A stretch of DNA of 64,000 bases, taken from Nonomuraea jiangxiensis. Lineage in GTDB: Bacteria; Actinomycetota; Actinomycetes; Streptosporangiales; Streptosporangiaceae. Below, piece by piece: positions 41,079-50,960 of the stretch. The stretch's first letter is position 1. Every line of letters begins with the position of its first letter. The stretch lies in contig NZ_FNDJ01000012.1 of assembly GCF_900099965.1 (NCBI RefSeq), positions 186,001 through 250,000 on the forward strand, read 5' to 3'. Under the pieces are notes generated by a model. It did not search any database. It saw nothing but the letters and a program-made list of their open reading frames with translations, and was not told the DNA's origin. The position numbers and the translations under genes are program-made.

Positions 41079-42614
41079 TTACCCGGCGGGCGGCCAGTAC
41101 TCGTCCCTGAGCAGGCGCTTGTAGAGCTTGCCGGTCGGATGGCGGGGCAGCTCGGCGCGGAAGTCCACCGACTTCGGGCACTTGTAGTGGGCCAGGCGCT
41201 CCCGGCAGTACGCGATCAGCTCGGCCTCCAGCGCCGGCCCCGCCTCGGCCATGGACATCGGCTCGACCACGGCCTTGACCTGCTCGCCCATCTCCTCGTC
41301 CGGCACCCCGAACACCGCCACGTCGGCCACCTTCGGATGCACCGAGAGCACGTTCTCGGCCTCCTGCGGGTAGATGTTCACGCCGCCGGAGATGATCATG
41401 TACGAGCGGCGGTCGGTGAGGTAGAGGAAGCCGTCGGCGTCGAGGTAGCCGATGTCGCCCAGCGTGGTCCAGCCCCGGCCCCGGGGGTCCTGCACCGAGC
41501 GGGTCTTGTCGGGGTCGCCGTGGTATTCGAAGCGGCCGCCGTTCTCGAAGTAGATCGTGCCGTGTTCGCCCCGCGGGAGGTCGTTGCCGTCCTCGTCGCA
41601 GATGTGCACGACGCCGAGGAGGGAGCGGCCGACGGTGCCGCGGTGTTCGAGCCAGTCCTGGGGGCCGACGTAGAGGAAGCCGTTGCCCTCGGTGCCCGCG
41701 TAGTACTCGTGGATGATCGGGCCCCACCACTCGATCATCTGCTCCTTGACGGGTACGGGGCAGGGCGCGGCCGCGTGAATCGCATACCTAAGCGACGAAA
41801 TATCGTATTTTGTCCGGGTTTCTGGTGGCAGCTTGAGCAGCTTGATGAACATCGTGGGCACGAGCTGCGAGTGCGTCACCCCGTACCGCTCGACCAGCTC
41901 CAGATACCGCTCCGGCTCGAAGCGCTCCATCACCACCACCGTGGCGCCGAACCGCTGGAACGTCAGGCAGTAGCGCAGCGGGGCGGCATGGTAGAGCGGC
42001 GCGGGCGAGAGGTAGACGCTGTCCTCCGCCGGCGCGAACAGCGCTCCGATGAGCTTGAACAGCGTGCCGGGATCGGTGAGCGGGGGGTGCGCCGAGGGCC
42101 ACTTGACGCCCTTCGGCCGGCCGGTGGTGCCCGAGGAGTAGAGCATGTCCGCGCCGGTGCACTCGTCGTCGATCGGGGTGACCGGCTGCTTGGCGACGGC
42201 CTCCTCGTACGACTCGAAGCCGGCGGCCACGCCGTCCAGCATGAGCCGGAGCTCGACGCCGGGCGTGGCGGCGGTGATCGAGGTGGCCGGCTCGGCGAGG
42301 TCGGCGCTGGAGATGAAGACCCGCGCGCCGCAGTTGTCGACGATGTAGGCCAGCTCGTCGGTCTGCAGCCGGGAGCTGATGGGCGTGTAGTAGAGGCCCG
42401 AGCGGTGCGCGGCCCAGGCGATGGCCAGGAAGAGGGGGTGGTTGGCGAGCATGAAGGCGATGTGGTCACCTGGGCGTAGCCCGGCCGCGCGGAACAGGTG
42501 TGCCAGCCGGTTGGACTCCTCCTCCAGCTCGCGATAGGTGATGACCTGTCCGGAGCCCGCCATGATCACAGCGGGCTTGTCTGGGGTGACTGCTGCGATG
42601 GCTCCCGGATACAT
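41079..42614 (-). CDS. acyl-CoA synthetase (class I adenylate-forming enzyme)
   Basis: About 511 residues. The AMP-binding P-loop is LYSSGTTGRPKGVKW; the A5 motif is YAGTEG; the adenosine-site Asp is in TLGDIGYLDADGFLYLTDR; the C-terminal catalytic Lys is in RHPTGKLYKR. It activates a carboxylic acid as acyl-AMP and then makes the CoA thioester; the chain type is unclear. I start at ATG 42614 (MYPGAIAAVTPDKPAVI), since the extra 36 residues of the longer frame come from the terminator region. The AATACT sequence 12 bp before this ATG may be the -10 box. It stands alone. Confidence 0.88.
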   Translation of the reverse strand: MYPGAIAAVTPDKPAVIMAGSGQVITYRELEEESNRLAHLFRAAGLRPGDHIAFMLANHPLFLAIAWAAHRSGLYYTPISSRLQTDELAYIVDNCGARVFISSADLAEPATSITAATPGVELRLMLDGVAAGFESYEEAVAKQPVTPIDDECTGADMLYSSGTTGRPKGVKWPSAHPPLTDPGTLFKLIGALFAPAEDSVYLSPAPLYHAAPLRYCLTFQRFGATVVVMERFEPERYLELVERYGVTHSQLVPTMFIKLLKLPPETRTKYDISSLRYAIHAAAPCPVPVKEQMIEWWGPIIHEYYAGTEGNGFLYVGPQDWLEHRGTVGRSLLGVVHICDEDGNDLPRGEHGTIYFENGGRFEYHGDPDKTRSVQDPRGRGWTTLGDIGYLDADGFLYLTDRRSYMIISGGVNIYPQEAENVLSVHPKVADVAVFGVPDEEMGEQVKAVVEPMSMAEAGPALEAELIAYCRERLAHYKCPKSVDFRAELPRHPTGKLYKRLLRDEYWPPAG

Positions 42615-42683
42615 GAACAGAACAGTATTCGGTTGTTCGCTCGCCGCGCCAGAACCCGGCAGGCCCCGGAGCCCCGCGCTGAA

Positions 42684-42725
42684 CCCGTGAACCGCGGCCT
42701 CGCCGTTGAGGCCGCGGTTCACGGG
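42684..42725 (-). terminator. terminator of the Lys/His-rich secreted protein gene
   Basis: A perfect 18-bp stem: CCCGTGAACCGCGGCCTC (42684-42701) with GAGGCCGCGGTTCACGGG (42708-42725), six-base loop. It starts eight bases after the stop codon on the minus strand. Confidence 0.85.
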
Positions 42726-42732
42726 GAGAGGA

Positions 42733-43350
42733 TCAGGCGGCCGCGTGGTAGACGTCCTCCCAGCCGGAGTGGTAGCCGCTCGGGCCGTGCCGGGGGCCCG
42801 TGCTCACGTCCACATAGATATGGGCGGCGTTCCTGCCGAAGAAGGAGAATTCCTTCGCGCGCTTGGAGCAGTTGGAGAAGCTCTTGAAGTACGAGGAACC
42901 GTCCAGGTTCACGACCTTGAACGTCTCCCAGGCGCAGTTGCGCTTGCCCCACCACTTGTTGTTCTGCAGCGTGCTGTGCACCGTGTAGAAGGACTCGTAA
43001 CGCCACTCCCACGTGTGCTTCTTGACCTTCTTCACGACCCAGTGGCAGTCTTTCTCGCCTTTGTGCTCGCCCTTGGCCTTGTGGTCATCCTTGCCCTTGT
43101 GGTCGTCCTCGCAGACCCACTTCTTGACCGGCACCCACTTCCAGAACCAGTGCTTGAAGCGCTTCTGGTCAACGCTCACGTGGCCGGAAGCCTTGGCCTT
43201 GTGGTCACTGGAGAAATAGGGTCCCCAGTCGTCGGAGTAGTCAGTGGCGGATGTTGCGGACGTGGTGGACGCGTTCGCGGCGACGGGAGCGCCGATCGCC
43301 ACCACAGTGGCCGCCGCGACGCCGATGAGGATTCGTGAAACGAATCGCAC
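42733..43350 (-). CDS. secreted Lys/His/Trp-rich protein of unknown function
   Basis: 205 residues. A signal peptide (MRFVSRILIGVAAATVVAIGAPVAANA, about 1-27) is followed by a mature protein rich in Lys, His, Trp and Asp. It contains a run of three related charged units (DDHKGK, DDHKAK, GEHKGEKD, about 82-101), four Cys residues that could make two disulfides, and aromatic stretches such as FKHWFWKWVPVKKWV. No known domain is recognised. The basic, aromatic composition would suit binding to anionic cell-wall polymers or membranes. GTG start with AGGAGG eight bases upstream. It is monocistronic, with a strong terminator. Confidence 0.75.
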   Translation of the reverse strand: MRFVSRILIGVAAATVVAIGAPVAANASTTSATSATDYSDDWGPYFSSDHKAKASGHVSVDQKRFKHWFWKWVPVKKWVCEDDHKGKDDHKAKGEHKGEKDCHWVVKKVKKHTWEWRYESFYTVHSTLQNNKWWGKRNCAWETFKVVNLDGSSYFKSFSNCSKRAKEFSFFGRNAAHIYVDVSTGPRHGPSGYHSGWEDVYHAAA

Positions 43351-43548
43351 TTTGGGGCCTCCTCGGGAGAGGTTTTGCTGTCCCCGCTTTCGTACGCCGG
43401 ACGGATTGCGCCGTACTTACAATTCGCTTAACGCCACCCATTTGCCGATAAAGGCGGATATTTCCGATCATCCACGCGTTTCCACATCTCCCTCCGCCCC
43501 AGCCCGGCCGGTTTCTCCCGGCGACGGATCCGAATCCGTCGACCGAGA

Positions 43549-44676
43549 TCAGCTGTACGGGTCGCGCAACTCCGTGATCCGTTCGGCGAAGTCCTCCTTG
43601 ATCCGCTCCATGCGCGGACCCGGCGCGTAGAAGCGCCCCTTGGTCTCCCCGTACGGCCGCAGCCAGCCCTTGGCGGCGAGATCGCGCATGTCCCGGGCGG
43701 CCTGCCCCTGGCTGAGGCCCTCATCGGCCTGGTAACGGCTCCTGCGCAGCCGCGTGTTCACGAACACCTCGTAGAGCGCGGAGACGGTACGGCCGTTCAG
43801 CCCGTCGGCGTCGACCTGTTCCTCCAGCAGAGTCCAGATCTCTCCGGCTTCGGCCAGCCGCCCGCGAACCCGCTGCGCCTGCATGTGATGCGCCCTCAGG
43901 CAGAACCGCACCCACGGCAGCGTGTCCCCGTGCGGACTCCATCGCCGCCCGCCCACCTCGCCGAGCACGTCGTAGTAGTCGAGGGTGGCGCGCTGCTGAC
44001 CGAGCCACTCCTCGATGGAGGAGAACTCGGGCGGCAGGATCTGCTCCCGGCCCAGGATGAGCGTCTGCAGCGCCCTGGACATGCGGCCGTTGCCATCGCG
44101 CCACGGATGGATCTTGACGAGGTTGAGGTGGGCCATGGCGGCCCGCACATAGCCGGGAGCGTCCAGGTCGCCCTCGTTGAGCCAGGCGACCAGCTCGTCC
44201 ATCGCGCCGGGGACCAACGCCGCGTCGGGACCTTCGTAGACGACCTTTCCCGTGTCGGAAGCACGGACGTAAATGGCCCCCGGCCGGATGACCCCAGGAC
44301 CCTTGTGGCGATGATGGCCGATGATCATGAAGTTGAGCGCGTTGAGCACCCCGACGTCGTATCGGAACACCGGAGCACACGACAAAACCTGTATGTAGGT
44401 GAGTGCCTGCTGATAACCCGCGATCTCCCGCGCCACCCGCTCCGACGTCTCCAGCGGCTCCTCACCGGCCATGATCGACTGGATGTCCTCGACACTGGCC
44501 TGGTAACCCTCGATCGCGTTCGAGCCCTGGATCGCCCGCGCCTGCAGTTGCCTGCGCAGTTGCCCGTCCCATCGGTGGGTTTCGGCCAGCCGGTATTTCA
44601 GGTCACGCCGCATCTCCTCGATCTCCTCAAGGACGGCCTTGTCCGCGGATTCGAGCGCTGGAGCCCCGTACAGCAT
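43549..44676 (-). CDS. Fic-domain protein (probable AMP-transferase)
   Basis: 375 residues: N-terminal Fic_N-like helices, the Fic core, and a C-terminal winged helix (SQGQAARDMRDLAAKGWLRPYGETKGRFYAPG). The active site is HPWRDGNGR (His190 to Arg198), which matches HxFx(D/E)GNGR except Trp for Phe at the third position. The inhibitory motif SNAIEG (Ser52 to Gly57, [S/T]xxxE[G/N]) is in the N-terminal part, so activity is self-restrained by Glu56 (class II arrangement). Such proteins add AMP to hydroxyl groups of target proteins. It stands alone; no FicA-like antitoxin gene is adjacent. The promoter appears leaderless. Confidence 0.9.
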   Translation of the reverse strand: MLYGAPALESADKAVLEEIEEMRRDLKYRLAETHRWDGQLRRQLQARAIQGSNAIEGYQASVEDIQSIMAGEEPLETSERVAREIAGYQQALTYIQVLSCAPVFRYDVGVLNALNFMIIGHHRHKGPGVIRPGAIYVRASDTGKVVYEGPDAALVPGAMDELVAWLNEGDLDAPGYVRAAMAHLNLVKIHPWRDGNGRMSRALQTLILGREQILPPEFSSIEEWLGQQRATLDYYDVLGEVGGRRWSPHGDTLPWVRFCLRAHHMQAQRVRGRLAEAGEIWTLLEEQVDADGLNGRTVSALYEVFVNTRLRRSRYQADEGLSQGQAARDMRDLAAKGWLRPYGETKGRFYAPGPRMERIKEDFAERITELRDPYS

Positions 44677-44682
44677 GCCCTC

Positions 44683-44731
44683 ATGTCAGCATGGCCGATT
44701 CATTCAGTCAAACGACGGAATGAATCGTTCA
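44683..44731 (-). promoter_or_regulatory. leaderless promoter of the fic gene with palindromic operator
   Basis: On the minus strand TTGACT (44711-44706) and TGACAT (44688-44683) are 17 bp apart, a good -35/-10 pair, and the ATG begins only seven bases after the -10 box, predicting a leaderless message. The -35 region is enclosed by a perfect 9-bp inverted repeat, GATTCATTC (44697-44705) and GAATGAATC (44718-44726), and TGAA-tcg-TTCA (44721-44731) overlaps it. The segment is AT-rich compared with its surroundings. Autoregulation is possible. Confidence 0.6.
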
Positions 44732-44818
44732 ATTGCCCTCGAACCGGGCGTAGCTCCGCAAGACGGAACTGGCGGCTCAAGGGCGAGGCGGTGCGGCAGA
44801 AGCCGCCGGGCGAAGCGA

Positions 44819-44860
44819 CGCTGCCCCGCCGCACCCCCGTTGGGGTGTGGCGGGGCAGCG
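44819..44860 (-). terminator. terminator of lon
   Basis: CGCTGCCCCGCC (44819-44830) pairs with GGCGGGGCAGCG (44849-44860), and an inner CACCCC/GGGGTG continues the stem after a single G-T opposition. It lies 15 bp after the lon stop codon on the minus strand. Confidence 0.85.
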
Positions 44861-44874
44861 GGCGCCCGCGGTGG

Positions 44875-47247
<2,373 letters not shown>

Positions 47248-47262
47248 GCGAACTCCAAAGGG

Positions 47263-47281
47263 TTGAGTTATACCGACTCAA
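47263..47281. promoter_or_regulatory. HAIR element (HspR operator) upstream of lon
   Basis: TTGAGT-N7-ACTCAA, matching the core of the HAIR consensus CTTGAGT-N7-ACTCAAG except for the outermost base on each side. HspR binding to such sites represses chaperone, clpB and lon genes in the absence of heat stress (established in Streptomyces). Confidence 0.85.
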
Positions 47282-47385
47282 TTCATCGGAGCCCGCTAAT
47301 GTTCCCAAGGTTGCCCGTGTTCGCTCATGGCGATCGTAATTGTGTAAGTGATACCTGAGGGTGACGGGCAGGATCAGACCCTGGT

Positions 47386-48087
47386 GTGACGCCCTCGGCG
47401 GGACGGCTCCGTAAGCTTGACCAGGTGATCTCCGTCCGACGCGCCCGCGACCAGCGCCAGCGGCCCCACCCGCCGCAGGCCCGTACCCGCCCGCCGCAGG
47501 ACGCCCCCATCCCGATCACGCCGACCCCCGATCACCAGACCACCGACAACACCACACTCGATCCGAAAACCACCGACGGCACCCAGCCGACTCCCATCCG
47601 GGATACTCCCGAGGCCGCCGACCTGACCCCCACCCAGGACGCCACCGACTCCGGCGCTCCCCCTCCCGTCCAGGCTGTCCCCAAGGACACGAAGCCGCCC
47701 GCCCAGACCGATCCAGGCGCCATCGACCGCACACCCACCGGAGACAGCCCCACCGAGGCCACCCCCAGCGGGGATGATTCCGCCCAGAACACCTCCTCCG
47801 GAGAGCACGATTCCGACCGCGACAGCTTCGACCCCAACGGCTCCACGGGAGTGGACACCACTGGGGACAACCTCACCGGCCACAACCCCGCCGGGGAAGC
47901 CCCCAGACGGAACGGCTCCGCCCTGCGCGCCTCCACCGGGCACGATTCCACCCGGAACGGCCCTGTCCTTGGCGACTCCGGCCCGGGCGACTCCGGGCGG
48001 GGCGACTCCGGGCGAGGCGACTCCGGGCGGGGGTGGCTCCGGAGGGAATCGATTCGGGCTGGGTGGGTGGTGGCCGGGGCGGGGTGA
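47386..48087 (+). CDS. uncertain low-complexity Thr/Pro/Asp-rich hypothetical protein
   Basis: A GTG-initiated frame of 233 codons lies in the 950-bp gap between lon and the sensor kinase. It has the high third-position GC expected of genes here, but the product is almost entirely Thr, Pro, Asp, Gly and Ser, without a signal peptide or domain. It ends in four GDSGRG-type 15-bp repeats (about 47980-48040). No good ribosome site is present. The same DNA carries degenerate periodicity and could be an expanded non-coding repeat that happens to be open. I give it low weight; the rest of the gap is repeats. Confidence 0.3.
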   Translation: MTPSAGRLRKLDQVISVRRARDQRQRPHPPQARTRPPQDAPIPITPTPDHQTTDNTTLDPKTTDGTQPTPIRDTPEAADLTPTQDATDSGAPPPVQAVPKDTKPPAQTDPGAIDRTPTGDSPTEATPSGDDSAQNTSSGEHDSDRDSFDPNGSTGVDTTGDNLTGHNPAGEAPRRNGSALRASTGHDSTRNGPVLGDSGPGDSGRGDSGRGDSGRGWLRRESIRAGWVVAGAG

Positions 48088-48160
48088 GGGGGTCGGGCGG
48101 GGTGACGGGGTCCGGCGGGGTGACGGGGTCCGGCGGGGTGACGGGGTCCGGCGGGGTGAG
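48078..48160. repeat. 18-bp tandem repeats before the sensor kinase
   Basis: GGCGGGGTGACGGGGTCC occurs three times exactly (48096, 48114, 48132), with a degenerate copy before (48078) and a ten-base partial copy after. The G-rich strand could form G-quadruplex-like structure. It lies 40-120 bp before the kinase start codon and so probably in its promoter or leader. Confidence 0.85.
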
Positions 48161-48199
48161 GAGGTGGGCGGGCGGGTTTCGTGGCAAGGGGTTGGTGGG

Positions 48200-49507
48200 G
48201 TGATCTGGCCGCGGATGCAGGTCACCTTGCGGCCGTTCGCGATGGCGTTGGTGCAGGGGGATGCCGACCCTCCTCCGGCCTCCGGGCGGCTGTCGTTCCG
48301 GACGCCGCGCTGGCTCGCGCTGCTGTTCCCGTTCAGGATCGTCAGCCTGGTCCAGGTGGCCGATCTGGTGCTGGCCCTCGTCCTGTTCCTCCTGACCCTG
48401 TCGACCGTCTCGGACTGGAACGTCCAGGCGGCGCGGGCCCACGAGGTCAACCCCGCCGTGCCGGGGCCGGTCCCTATGTGGTTCCTCTATCTGACCGCTT
48501 TCGGGGCCTCTTTGCCCGTGGCCCTGCGGGACCGCCGGCCGCTGGTCGCCTGGCGGGTGGCGGCCCTGCTGATGCCCGTCTCCATCTGGGTGGCTGGCAC
48601 CATCGGCCATACCGACCCGCCCTACGTGTCCACCGTGATCCCGGCTTATCTGCTGGTCCTCTATTCCGTCGGGGTGCGCTGCGACCGGCAGATCACCGTG
48701 GGGGTCTGGCTGGTGTCGGTGCTGGCGGCCTGGATCGTGCATCCCAACTCGATGATGCTGGTGACCGTCATCGTGACGGTGGCGCTGCTGTTCGGCTACA
48801 ACGTGCGCGTCCGGCGGCGCGCCACGGACAAGCTGGTGGTCGAGGAGCGCCGATCCCAGGAGGCCAAGAGCGCGCAGGCCGTACTGGCGGAGCGCGCCCG
48901 CATCGCCCGCGAGCTGCATGACGTGGTCGCGCACCACATGTCGGTGATCGCGATCCAGGCCGAGGCGGTGCCGCTCAAGGCCAAGGGGGATCCCGTGCAA
49001 CTGGAGGCGGGGCTGACGGAGATCAGGCAGCTGTCGCTGGAGGCCATCGCGGAGCTACGCCAGGTCCTCGGCGTGCTGCGCGATCAGGACGGCCGCACCG
49101 ACACCGCGCCGCAGCCGGGGCTCGACCGGATCGACGAGCTGGTCACCAACGCCCGCGCCGCCGGCCTGGCGGTGCTCGTCAAGCAACCCGAGCCGCCGGG
49201 CAGGCTGCCGCCCGCCGTGGAGCTGTCGGCGTACCGTATCGTGCAGGAGTCGCTGAGCAACGTGATGCGGCACGCACCGGGCGCGCCCGTCGCGGTGGAC
49301 ATCGCGCTCAACGGCGAGGAGTTACTTCTGCACGTCGTCAACGGGCCGGGCGCCGAGCCCGGCGCGGCGCCCGGGGCCGGTCAGGGGCTGGTGGGCATGC
49401 GCGAGCGGGCGGCGCTGCTCGGCGGCACGCTCACCGCCGGGACCGTCACCGGCGGCGGCTTCGAAGTACGCGCGAGGCTGCCCATCGCCGACAGGGAGAG
49501 CCTTTGA
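48200..49507 (+). CDS. NarL-type (HPK7) sensor histidine kinase
   Basis: About 435 residues. Four to five membrane segments (about 45-210) form the sensor part; the dimerisation domain is HisKA_3, with His240 in ARELHDVVAHHMSVIAIQAEAVPL; the ATPase domain has AYRIVQESLSNVMRHAP (N box) and GQGLVGMRERAALLGG (G box). It phosphorylates the response regulator encoded next, coupled by TTGA. The GTG start has a weak GGGG-rich ribosome site; ATG codons at 48215 and 48242 are alternatives. The frame is open far upstream through the repeats, but that part is not credible protein. Signal unknown. Confidence 0.87.
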   Translation: MIWPRMQVTLRPFAMALVQGDADPPPASGRLSFRTPRWLALLFPFRIVSLVQVADLVLALVLFLLTLSTVSDWNVQAARAHEVNPAVPGPVPMWFLYLTAFGASLPVALRDRRPLVAWRVAALLMPVSIWVAGTIGHTDPPYVSTVIPAYLLVLYSVGVRCDRQITVGVWLVSVLAAWIVHPNSMMLVTVIVTVALLFGYNVRVRRRATDKLVVEERRSQEAKSAQAVLAERARIARELHDVVAHHMSVIAIQAEAVPLKAKGDPVQLEAGLTEIRQLSLEAIAELRQVLGVLRDQDGRTDTAPQPGLDRIDELVTNARAAGLAVLVKQPEPPGRLPPAVELSAYRIVQESLSNVMRHAPGAPVAVDIALNGEELLLHVVNGPGAEPGAAPGAGQGLVGMRERAALLGGTLTAGTVTGGGFEVRARLPIADRESL

Positions 49508-50163
49508 TCCGGGTGCTGATCGCCGACGACCAGGGGATGGTGCGCACGGGGTTCACCGTGTTCCTCAGCGCGCAGCCGGACATCGAGGTGGTGGGCGAGG
49601 CGGCCAACGGGCGGGAGGCGGTCGAGCGGGCCGCCGAGCTGGGCCCCGACGTGGTGCTGATGGACGTTCGGATGCCGGTGATGAACGGCCTGGAGGCGAC
49701 CAGGGAGCTGATGTCGCGGGCCGCGCCGCCGAAGGTGCTCATCCTGACGACGTTCGACCTCGACGACTACGTCTACGAGGCGTTGCGGGGCGGGGCCAGC
49801 GGGTTCCTGCTGAAGGACGCCTCCGCCGCGCAGCTCGCCGAGGCCGTACGGGTGGTCGCGGCCGGGGACGCGCTCATCGCGCCGGCGATCACCAAGCGAC
49901 TGATCCACGAGTTCGCCCGGCTCGGCGGACCCGCCCGGCCCGCGCCGCAACGGCGGCTGAGCGAGCTGACCGAGCGCGAGATGGAGGTGCTCAGGCTGGT
50001 CGCCCAGGCGCTGTCCAACCACGAGATCGCCGAGCGGCTGTTCGTGGCCGAGCAGACGGTCAAGACGCATGTGGGGCGGGTGCTGACGAAGCTCGGGCTG
50101 CGCGACCGCGCCCAGGCGATCGTCTTCGCCTACGAGACGGGGTTGGTCCGCCCTGGTGAATGA
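49504..50163 (+). CDS. NarL/FixJ family response regulator
   Basis: 219 residues. The receiver domain has acidic Asp8/Asp9, phosphoacceptor Asp54 in VVLMDVRMPVMNG and Lys in FLLKDASA; the LuxR-type helix-turn-helix is LTEREMEVLRLVAQALSNHEIAERLFVAEQTVKTHVGRVLTKLGLRDRAQAIVFAYETGLV. TTG overlaps the kinase stop as TTGA; a GTG three codons later is an alternative. It is the output of the kinase upstream. Its stop codon lies inside the first unit of a 37-bp tandem repeat, which starts at 50155. Confidence 0.92.
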   Translation: MIRVLIADDQGMVRTGFTVFLSAQPDIEVVGEAANGREAVERAAELGPDVVLMDVRMPVMNGLEATRELMSRAAPPKVLILTTFDLDDYVYEALRGGASGFLLKDASAAQLAEAVRVVAAGDALIAPAITKRLIHEFARLGGPARPAPQRRLSELTEREMEVLRLVAQALSNHEIAERLFVAEQTVKTHVGRVLTKLGLRDRAQAIVFAYETGLVRPGE

Positions 50164-50341
50164 GGCAGGAGCGGGGGTCACTCCCCGTCCCGGTGAAGGA
50201 GGCCGGAGCGGGCGTCACTCCCCGTCCCGGTGAAGGAGGCCGGAGCGGAGGTCACCTCCCCGTCCCGGTGAAGGAGGCCGGAGCGGGCGTCCTTCCCCTG
50301 TCCTGGTGATGAGGCTGGAGCGGGGGTTACTCCCCCGTCCT
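50155..50341. repeat. five 37-38-bp tandem repeats overlapping the response-regulator stop codon
   Basis: Units start at 50155, 50192, 50229, 50267 and 50305. Each opens with GGTGA(A)GGAGGCCGGAGCGG or a close variant and ends with CCCGTCC(C/T). The first unit contains the TGA of the response regulator. They are not symmetrical and have no spacers, so this is not CRISPR. Confidence 0.88.
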
Positions 50342-50870
50342 GGTGAATACGGCGAGCGCTCATTGGCCAGGCGGCTGAGGTGGACGATCCGGTGGCGCCC
50401 GACGAGCGGGGCGAGCGTCTCTCGGCCAAGCGACCGGGGCCGGCGGACGATCCTCCGCTCCCACGAGCGGGGCGAGCGTCCTCCGGGGATCGCCGAGTGA
50501 GGTGGGCGTTCTCCAGCGCTCGCCGAATAAGGCGGGCGGGCGTTCTCCGGCCGGCGAGTCAGGCGGACAATCCTCCGGCTCCGCACGAATGGGGCGGGCG
50601 TTCCCCAGCGACCGACGAGTGAGCCGTGCCTTCCCCAGCCAGACGGACGAGGCCGACGATCCTCCAGCGGCCCACGAACGACGCGGGCGTTCCCCAGCGA
50701 CCGACGAGTGGGCGGGCATTCTCTTGGGGCCCGGTGACCGACACGGGTACTCCTCGCGTCCGGCGGTCAACACCGGGGAGCCTCGCGCCCGGAGGCCAAC
50801 CTCCTCGGCCCCGGAGACCGGCGCCGGGGGTACTCCTCGGGGCCGGTGGTCGGGACGGGGGGGTGGTTTG
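50342..50870. repeat. degenerate repeats of about 30 bp
   Basis: After the 37-bp array the sequence continues with about 15 loosely related units of 28-32 bp, recognisable by GACGAGnGGGGCGnGCGT and CCTCCGGC-type segments (for example 50401, 50463, 50583, 50642, 50703, 50733). Frames here are interrupted or low-complexity on both strands and I see no gene. The last 90 bp before the next ATG (50871-50960) are G-rich promoter-like sequence with TAGAGT at 50948. Confidence 0.6.
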
Positions 50871-50960
50871 GAGTTTGGAGGGGGAGGTGGGTGGTTTGTT
50901 GGGGTTTGGTGATCGTGGTGGGCGTTTCGGTGGGGTGGGGAGGGGTCGTAGAGTCGGCGG

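Noticed and set aside
47374..48450. Minus-strand frame through the lon-kinase gap (Pro-rich PSPRRTP repeats)
   Set aside because: Runs into the kinase coding region antisense, has no ribosome site, and its apparent repeats only mirror the 18-bp DNA repeats.
50155..50870. CRISPR array
   Set aside because: Units are directly adjacent with no unique spacers of constant length, repeats lack the usual terminal symmetry, and no cas genes are near.
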